From: Diatrype stigma
Taxonomy: Eukaryota; Ascomycota; Sordariomycetes; Xylariales; Diatrypaceae
Assembly (NCBI GenBank): GCA_022225965.2
Contig: JAKJXP020000016.1
Coordinates: 248,001 to 312,000, forward strand
Length of the DNA: 64,000 bases
Direction of reading: 5' to 3'
Part shown: piece by piece, positions 57,560 through 64,000 of the stretch
How the letters are laid out: each line of letters opens with the position of its first letter
How positions within the stretch are numbered: the stretch's first letter is position 1
Notes under the pieces: generated by a model
Database searches by the model: none
Told to the model about the DNA's origin: nothing
The model's input: the letters and a program-made list of their open reading frames with translations, nothing else
Program-made: the position numbers and the translations under genes

Positions 57560-59035
57560 TCAAAGAAGCGCCTCGAGATCCACGACGCTGACGCTGACCC
57601 TGTTCGTGGAGCTCGGCGGCAGGGAGCCCGCGCCGATGATGAGCAGGGTGGTATCGTCGCCGGGCATGAGGGCGAGGCCGCGCGAGTAAGCCTTGGGCTG
57701 GGGCACGGCGATCTCCTCCCAGGAGTCCGGGTCACCGAGGTTCCGGTTGACGAAGAGCTGCGAGTTGGTGCCGCTGCTGAGCACGACGACGCCGTCGCCG
57801 CCGCCGCCCGCGCTCGACCACACCACGTACGGCGAGCTGACGGGCTGCGTGCCCGCCGTCGACCGCAGTGTGTAGCTCGGCGCCGACAGCACTGCCAGCG
57901 GGTCCGGGGCCAGCCGGTAGTGCACCCGGCACCCGTCCGTCCCGCATACCTCGTACGCGAAGATGTAGTTGCCGTTCGGGAGCTTCGTGACTGCACAAGC
58001 ACACAAACACGTAGGGTTAGTCTCTACTACCTCCTTCAGGCTCCTTTTATGGACAGTTGTGACTGGGCGATGTTTCATGGAATTCCAGGACATGTTTGAT
58101 GGAAAGGATTCTAGTGATGGATGTCTTTCTGGGCTAGACAGAAGACCGGCGAGAAGAAAGCAATCATGACCTCGGGTCAGAATAACTGTTGGGGCTGGTG
58201 CAGCTTACCGGCAGGCATGCCAGGACGCGCCGCGTAGTTGGCCGTGTCAGTCACGTCGTCCACCTGTGTCTCCCAAGATTCCAAGTCGGTCGTCACCTGA
58301 TGGGTGAGCTTCTGGCCGTACTTGGTGTCGCGCTGATCTGAGTAGTAGCAAATGAGCTGGTTGTTGTAGACCCTGGGGGAAGTGGTTATCGAGTCAGTCA
58401 TTCAGTTCAGAGCACTAGTAAAAAGCTCGCTATGAAACTCACATCAACAGCGGCTCCCACACGGGGGTAAGCCCGTTATTCGGACGTGCCTCGCCGCCTT
58501 CGGCAACGCTACTCACGAAGGTCCAGGTAACGCCGCCGTCCGTGCTCGCATAGACGTCGATCTTGCTCTTGCTCAGGTCCGTCGGGATGCTGTTGCCGGC
58601 GAGCAGCAGGGTGCCGGCGGCGAAGCGGCCGATGGCGACGGGCAGCTCGTACAGGAAGGGCTGGTAGCGCAGGCCCCAGCCGTTGACGGTGTCCTGGACG
58701 CGGCCGATCTCGGCCCAGGTGGCGCCCGCATCCGTCGAGCGGTAGATAGGGAAGTACACGAGCGGCGGCTCGGGCGAGTAGTTCTCCCACGTCGCCAGCA
58801 GCGTCTCACCGTCGCTCAGCGCCACCGCCCGCGCGTACAGCACCCGCGGGTCCGTCCACCCGGCGTTCGACGGCGGCGAGAACACCACCAGGTCCGATAC
58901 GGTTGCTGTCGCGGCCTGGCGCGCCTCGACTGCCGTAGGAGCTAGGCCTGGAGCTGGGGCTGGGGCTGCGGCGGCGGACGGGACGAGGCCGGCGAGACCG
59001 ACGATGCCGGTGAGGGCGGCTCGTAATAGATGCAT
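57560..59035 (-). CDS. Secreted BNR/Asp-box sialidase-like protein
   Basis: Exons on the minus strand are 59035-58443, 58372-58209 and 57990-57560, giving 395 aa. The N-terminus (MHLLRAALTGIVGLAGLVPS) is a signal peptide followed by an Ala/Pro-rich stretch. Two Asp-box (SxDxGxTW) motifs are visible: RSTDAGATWAEIGRV and ASTDGGVTWTFVSS. With blocks such as NNGLTPVWEPLLMVYNNQLI, DQRDTKYGQKLTHQ and VTKLPNGNYIFAYEVCG it fits the six-bladed beta-propeller of fungal sialidase-like/BNR glycosidase proteins. Active-site residues cannot be assigned with confidence, so the glycan target (sialic acid, Kdn or other) is open. Intron 2 is 218 bp, long for this locus. A TATATATA-like box is at 59221-59228, about 190 bp upstream. 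Confidence 0.88.
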
Positions 59036-60833
59036 CCTTACTTCCTTTCCTCTTTCGTTTCCTTGTTGTTATCTGATGGTAGGTAGGTCGGTCCCCTTAC
59101 GAGTTGAGCTGGTTTAGTGGCTTCCTGAAAAGGACTGTTGCATATCTTCCAAACTGAGGGCTCGACAGTGTCAACTGGCTGGTACCACAGAGAGAAGATC
59201 GTCAGGTCCCGACATTGCGACTATATATATCGACGTGTCAGTTGGCGCATATGTACATATTATATTTAGGCGCTTTCACAGGGGAAAGTGGGCTCTGAGT
59301 CGACTGCTACCGGGCAAATGTTGACCGAGTATATTACAGCACCACCAAGTATACGAAGATTAAGCCATCCATTCGGCGTACGTGCTAAGCAATGCCAGAG
59401 CCGAACCAATGTTCTGTGAACTGTCCCTTGCAGCCCAGCGTTTTTCCAAGGCCCTATAAATCCATTCAAACCTGGTCAACCAGGTCTCTTGACGTAATGA
59501 CTGAAAAAGCCGGGTGTGAGTATACCCAAGATGACCAGGGGGGTCGCAACCCGCACCAATCATCCCGCGTTTTGCGCGGCATCTAGGCCTAGCTGGATCG
59601 GGGAACCCTGGTCATGCGGAGGTGGAATACGACGTTTAATCTTTGGGGTAATGTGGAGTGGCAGTCTATAACGGCTGATTCTTCCGGGGTCCGGGCATCT
59701 TCGGGGTCCCTTACACCGGCTACGAATCGGGCCAGCGGGTTTCTCGTACATTTTGAACATACCGAGCATGCCTACATATGCAGTTGTCAGACAGAACAAT
59801 AGTTCCGGTAGCTCCGGTCTACGGGTGGCGATGGCCTCTCCTATCGGCCGAGTCTAACCTCAAAGGCACCCTTCGAGCCGTTGGTAAGGTCGGCGATACA
59901 TGCAGGATATATGCAACTATATATAGTTACTTGGCTCAGAATCATTGGTCAGCGTCAAAAATGTATCATGGGACTACCTCTTCAACAAAGATGGGTTCAA
60001 GTGCCATTGATCACTTATACAATCAAGTTAAAGGGAGGGAGGGACGTAATACTGATCTTGACTTTGATTGGGTATAATGAATCACGAACAAGCTCAGTAT
60101 CTCGTTTCACTTTCCTTTACTTAAGATACAGATGAAACATGTACGTCTCCGAAAGGCAGAGCTCTTGCGGTAGAGAGAGCTCCACTAAAGCTGTAATCGG
60201 GCAAAAGCGTCCTCCCTTACTTCAGGAGGGATAGACTGTGGGGTAAATCATTGAACAAGGTTGCGGGGTGATCGTCGGGAGTTCTTAAAGTTTCATACCA
60301 AAACATGGGGCTGTACGGGACCTGGAGCTCGAGCTGAAGGTCGTGGGAATCTAAGTGTTGGAACATCTTAGTAGGCGTCTATATGAAGACACTAGCAGGA
60401 ATAGGGGGACAGAGCTTCGAGTATAGCTAGCCGCGATGACGACCTATTACCAGCATGCGAGTCCCAATCGTGCCCCTTTCAAGAAGTTGGATTTTTTATA
60501 TGAAGAGATACGCCTAGTATAAACCGACAGGACTGGGTGCTCAATTGCAAGTCGGAACCCAGCTTTTGACCCCTGCAAATCTATCGGCAAGCTCGCCGGT
60601 CACCAGCCAAGCCCCTGACCCCCGCGTATCACATGATGAACACCGAAGAGATGAACACTCGGCCCCTTCTACTCCCAAAGGCAAAAAAGAATCCCATTCC
60701 GAAGTTCGCCGGAGCACGATCGATGTCTAGCGACCCAGCCGTTCCTAACTTACAAATCTTAGATTTTCGTATCAGTCCCGAAATCTTCGCCGCCACCATT
60801 ACCTTCACAGGGACGAGCGTTTTCCCGTGAACG
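59036..60833. other. 1.8-kb intergenic region, divergent promoters
   Basis: Separates the divergent sialidase-like and AtuA-like genes. Short frames (59560-59799 minus, 59778-60077 plus) show no recognisable motif. The last 300 bases contain a frame (60633-60830) that ends in a stop just before the AtuA start and is probably leader sequence. Confidence 0.45.
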
Positions 60834-62797
60834 ATGGAGTTCTCAATCCTAACCCCAAACGCCATGCTTGGCTACGGGTACCGGCATGACCACTTCTGGT
60901 ACGGCGTGGAGAAGTACAAACCGGCGGCGATCATTGTCGACAGCGGATCTACGGACGGCGGTCCGTACAAGCTAGGCATGGGAAAGATGACGTGCGGCCG
61001 CCAGGCCTACGTGCGGGACCTGACCCCGATGCTGGAGGCGTGCTTCCACCACAAGATCAAGCTGTTGATCAGCTCCGTCGGGGGAGACGGCAGCAACCTC
61101 CACGTCCAGGAGATGCTGTCCATCGTGAAGGAGATCGCGAGCGAAAAGCAATTCGCCTTCAAGATTGCTACTATCTCGCATGACATCTCCCGCGACCTGA
61201 TCCGGGATCGAATCCGAAAAGGGGGCTGCACTCCATGTGGGCCGTTGCCAGATCTTACTACTGGAGATATTGAGAAGGCCGTCGAGATCGTGGCGCAGAT
61301 GGGTGCAGAACCGTGAGTTGTCCGCTGGGAAACCATGACATACACTTTTCTAATAATGCTGCGCTTACCTACCATCAACGCACAGATACATCCAAGCTCT
61401 CAACGGAGACCCGGACATCATTCTAGGCGGGCGCTCGTATGATCCCGCACCCTTTGCTGGATTCTGCTTGCATAGGGGTGTGGCGCCAGGCACGGCGTGG
61501 CACATGGGCAAAATCATGGAATGCGGAGGCATCTGCGCCGTGCCGAAGGGGCGGTCAATGATCGCCACCATGAGGAACAACTCGTTCGACCTGACACCGC
61601 TGTCTCCCCTAGAACGCTGCACCCCCCTCTCGGTGGCGGCCCATACGCTCTACGAGAAGACGAGACCGGATCGGCTACCCGGGCCCGGGGGCGTTCTCCA
61701 CCTCGACGAGGCGCGGTACGAGCAGCTCCCCGACGACCGCACCGTGCGCGTCACCGGCGCCGCGTTCGTGCCGTCGCCCGTGTACCAGGCGAAGCTAGAA
61801 GGCGTCGAGCGTCTGGGCCACCGCACGATCTTCATCGGCGGCATCCGCGATCCCATCCTCATCTCGCAGATCGACAGCTTCCTGCAGAGCGTGCGCGAGT
61901 ACACGCAGCGCCTGTACCCGGAGCTGGACCGGAGCGACGGCTGCCGCCTGGCCTACCACGTGTACGGCAAGAACGCCGTCATGGGACCGCTGGAGGCGGC
62001 GACAGCTGGCGCCGTTTCGCACGAGCTCGGCGTCATGGGCGAGGTCATCGCGCCGACCCGCGAGCAATCCCACGCCATCGCGAACAATGTGCGGACCTCC
62101 CTCCTCCACATGCCCTATGCCGGCCAGTTAGCCACGACCGGGAATTTCGCCTCGCCGCTATCGCCTCACGAGCAGGATGCGGGGGAGGTGTTCCGCTTCA
62201 GTCTCTATCACCTCATTGATCTTCGGCCCGGTCAGGAGACCTCGTTGTTCCCGATAACGCAGCATGTATTGGACGGCTCCGCGAAGATAGATGCGACGCA
62301 GCAGCGGCTAACACCGGAAGAACGTGATGCTTTACTGACCGCAAAGCCTCAGAAAACCGGTAAGTTTATGCACGATCTGTATCTACATTACATATTGTCT
62401 ACAGTACACTACTATACTACAATATAATCTAATGACACTACATGGTACAACAGAAAAAAAGCCGCTGCCCGAGGGCGAGGCTTCGATGATGGACATTGCG
62501 TCGGTCGTCCGGTCAAAGAATTCAGGCCCCTTCGAGTTGACTCTGGATATCATGTTCGATAACGAAGCTTCCTACCAACGCGTCAAGGCCGCTAATGTGC
62601 TGGGCAACGAAGTCATCAAGAAGCTCTACCAGGTGCAAGATGATGATATCCTGGTCAATATGTATTTTGATCCCGCCATGGCTTGGAAATGCACTTTGAA
62701 AAGGCAGTGGGCTCAAGGCAGCTTCGGCGAAAGAGATACTTTGGGCACGCAACAGCACGCTCCTTTACTTGGAGTCCGAGTCCCGGTAGTTAGATAA
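60834..62797 (+). CDS. AtuA-like (DUF1446) protein fused to DUF4387
   Basis: Exons 60834-61312, 61386-62359 and 62454-62797 give 598 aa. Residues about 1-470 are the acyclic-terpene-utilisation AtuA family (DUF1446): PAAIIVDSGSTDGGPYKLG, SVGGDGSNLHVQEML, GDPDIILGGRSYDPAPFA, and ALNG-type loops. The C-terminal about 105 residues form a DUF4387 domain (ASVVRSKNSGPFELTLDIMF, ending GTQQHAPLLGV). In bacteria, AtuA and a DUF4387 protein are often encoded by adjacent genes, and atuA belongs to citronellol/geraniol catabolism; the biochemical role is not established. In fungi the two are commonly one polypeptide. Introns are 73 and 94 bp. It is followed by an MFS gene on the same strand. Confidence 0.88.
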
Positions 62798-63707
62798 ACC
62801 CCATACCATATCGCTGCCGATAAGCTAGCTTTACGATGTCTAATATCAATGAGATTCTCACAGGTCCGTGACTGTACCTAGCGAAGGAGTTCAGGGACGA
62901 CGGACCAACGGACCCTGGTTCTTGCATCGGCGAGATCCCCGATACCATGCCCATAGAATTATGGTTGCTAGCCGAGGATACAGACTCATCGAAATTTGCT
63001 ATACTTCAACAGCTGTTCGGGCACATCGTTCCCATGGGCAAGGATTGGTTGGAGAATGCCGGGGATACCGAGCGACATGAGTATAATACTACGCTGCTTG
63101 GCCATATAATCCCACCTACCGGTAACCGTAACTTTGCAGGTGGAGACCTTTATCATACGTTCTCCCTGTCTGGACATGGCACCTGAGAGTTGGCGAGGAA
63201 CCTAACGGAGAATGTGTGATTCGAAAGGTTCGCCATCTTGGGAATATGGTGCGATATGGGCTCCCATGATTCCTACCAGTAACGCTCGTACACTCAGAGG
63301 ACTACCAGACGCAATGGACGTCTTCAAGGTGGCCACACCGTTGCTATATCGAAACAAGCTTTAAGAGACCCTGTCCTACTCCTACTGTAACCCCATCTTC
63401 TCCAGCTCTTCGGCCTTGGCATATGCGGGGAGACGCCGTACCACATCCACTCAGATAAGGCGATGAGCCGTGTTACCATGATATGTCCGATATAGCAGCT
63501 GACCCCTAACAAGGTGGTCTCTCTCTGGAGGGTTATAAGGACCGCCGTCCCGGCGACTCTGCGATATGGATTTGAACATCACCTACCTGGCACATTGCTC
63601 CCCATTTACGTGACATTTTTGTTCATATTTCCATCAGACATCTTCCAGCTGAACCAGCTGGCTCTTTCTTCCGGCCTAGAGCTCGAGAGCTCTGACAAGC
63701 ACTTACG
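62798..63707. other. Intergenic with an unrecognised short frame
   Basis: A 79-codon plus-strand frame (62947-63186; MPIELWLLAEDTDSSKFAIL) has natural-looking composition, and the frame extends upstream past 62868. No start/splice context or family is recognised; it could be a 3' exon of an unannotated transcript, a small gene or a relic. The rest (63190-63707) is the MFS promoter and shows no coding signal. Confidence 0.3.
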
Positions 63708-64000
63708 ATGGGTTTCGCCTACGCCAAGGGGACCGACGACCCCCCTGAGGTTCGAAACTGGACAATACACTGGGTGGCGCTCATCGCCTCGATGGGTGCT
63801 GTTTCTCGTAAGATTGCCCTCTCATCCTCCCTTTACCGGAGAACAGTGCTTCCGTTGCTTGACCCAGTGCCTAGCTTAACTAACGATCTTACCTTACACT
63901 CCAAAGTGGGCTATGATACGTAAGGAAATCCCCCAGCCCAGGAGCTCTTGTCCACAGTTGTCTGTCCACGATTGTCAGCGTTGCTGGATAGGTACAATGA
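63708..64000 (+). CDS. MFS sugar/quinate-type transporter, 5' part only
   Basis: Exons 63708-63807 and 63907-63919 are in the window; the gene continues beyond 64000. Exon 1 encodes MGFAYAKGTDDPPEVRNW and then TIHWVALIASMGAVS, the typical N-terminus and TM1 of fungal quinate/hexose porters. The 13-nt exon 2 completes SLGYDT, the TM1 GYD motif, and then the GTAAGG donor follows. In-frame reading of exon 1 past the donor lacks GYD, so the 99-bp intron and mini-exon are favoured. Substrate unknown; neighbouring AtuA-like gene suggests import of a compound for its pathway (inference). Confidence 0.8.

Overview
The window looks like nuclear DNA of a filamentous ascomycete (Pezizomycotina; Sordariomycetes is a guess). 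Genes have several short introns (about 55-220 bp) with GTAAGT/GTATGT-type donors and CTRAC-type branch points. The families are typically fungal: a Zn(2)-Cys(6) activator, sugar-porter MFS proteins, a fungal-length HMG-CoA reductase and an AtuA/DUF4387 fusion. GC-moderate gene blocks alternate with very AT-rich islands of dead transposons whose changes are mostly C-to-T and G-to-A, the signature of repeat-induced point mutation (RIP).

Layout. 1-2.9 kb: RIP-degraded Ty1/copia retrotransposon. 3.9-4.6 kb: a possible gene relic. 5.2-9.3 kb: divergent housekeeping pair, PIG-U (GPI transamidase) and pescadillo/NOP7 (60S ribosome biogenesis). 10.2-17.1 kb: secreted subtilisin-like protease, Gal80-like Gfo/Idh/MocA protein, and an F-box-like protein on the minus strand. 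17.6-19.9 kb: a 2.3-kb element bounded by about 200-bp LTR-like direct repeats. 20.3-26.0 kb: divergent pair of a Zn(2)-Cys(6) transcription factor and an MFS sugar porter. 28.6-35.7 kb: three oxidoreductases (ADH6/CAD-type zinc alcohol dehydrogenase, FAD monooxygenase with an NTF2-like N-terminus, zinc-free MDR quinone-oxidoreductase-like protein). 36.5-40.1 kb: HMG-CoA reductase. 41.0-41.65 kb: a Harbinger/Tourist-like MITE.

42.3-54.05 kb is the most unusual region. An 11.7-kb AT-rich block is bounded by imperfect terminal inverted repeats and flanked by a perfect 8-bp direct repeat (ATTGCAGG), which is hAT-like. Inside are two further nested inverted-repeat pairs, a tRNA-like box A/box B sequence, three minisatellites, and a RIP-mutated Rep/Pif1-helicase gene of a Helitron. 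54.7-64 kb: nicotinamidase (minus), a secreted BNR-repeat sialidase-like protein (minus), an AtuA-DUF4387 fusion, and the 5' end of another MFS transporter that runs off the window.

No single pathway links all the genes. Two local units stand out: the TF/sugar-porter pair, and the AtuA-DUF4387/MFS pair at the right edge, which suggests uptake plus catabolism of an organic acid or terpenoid-type acyl compound (inference). Exon coordinates were derived by hand from splice signals and protein-family continuity; all listed multi-exon models keep frame and end in a stop, except the partial last gene.
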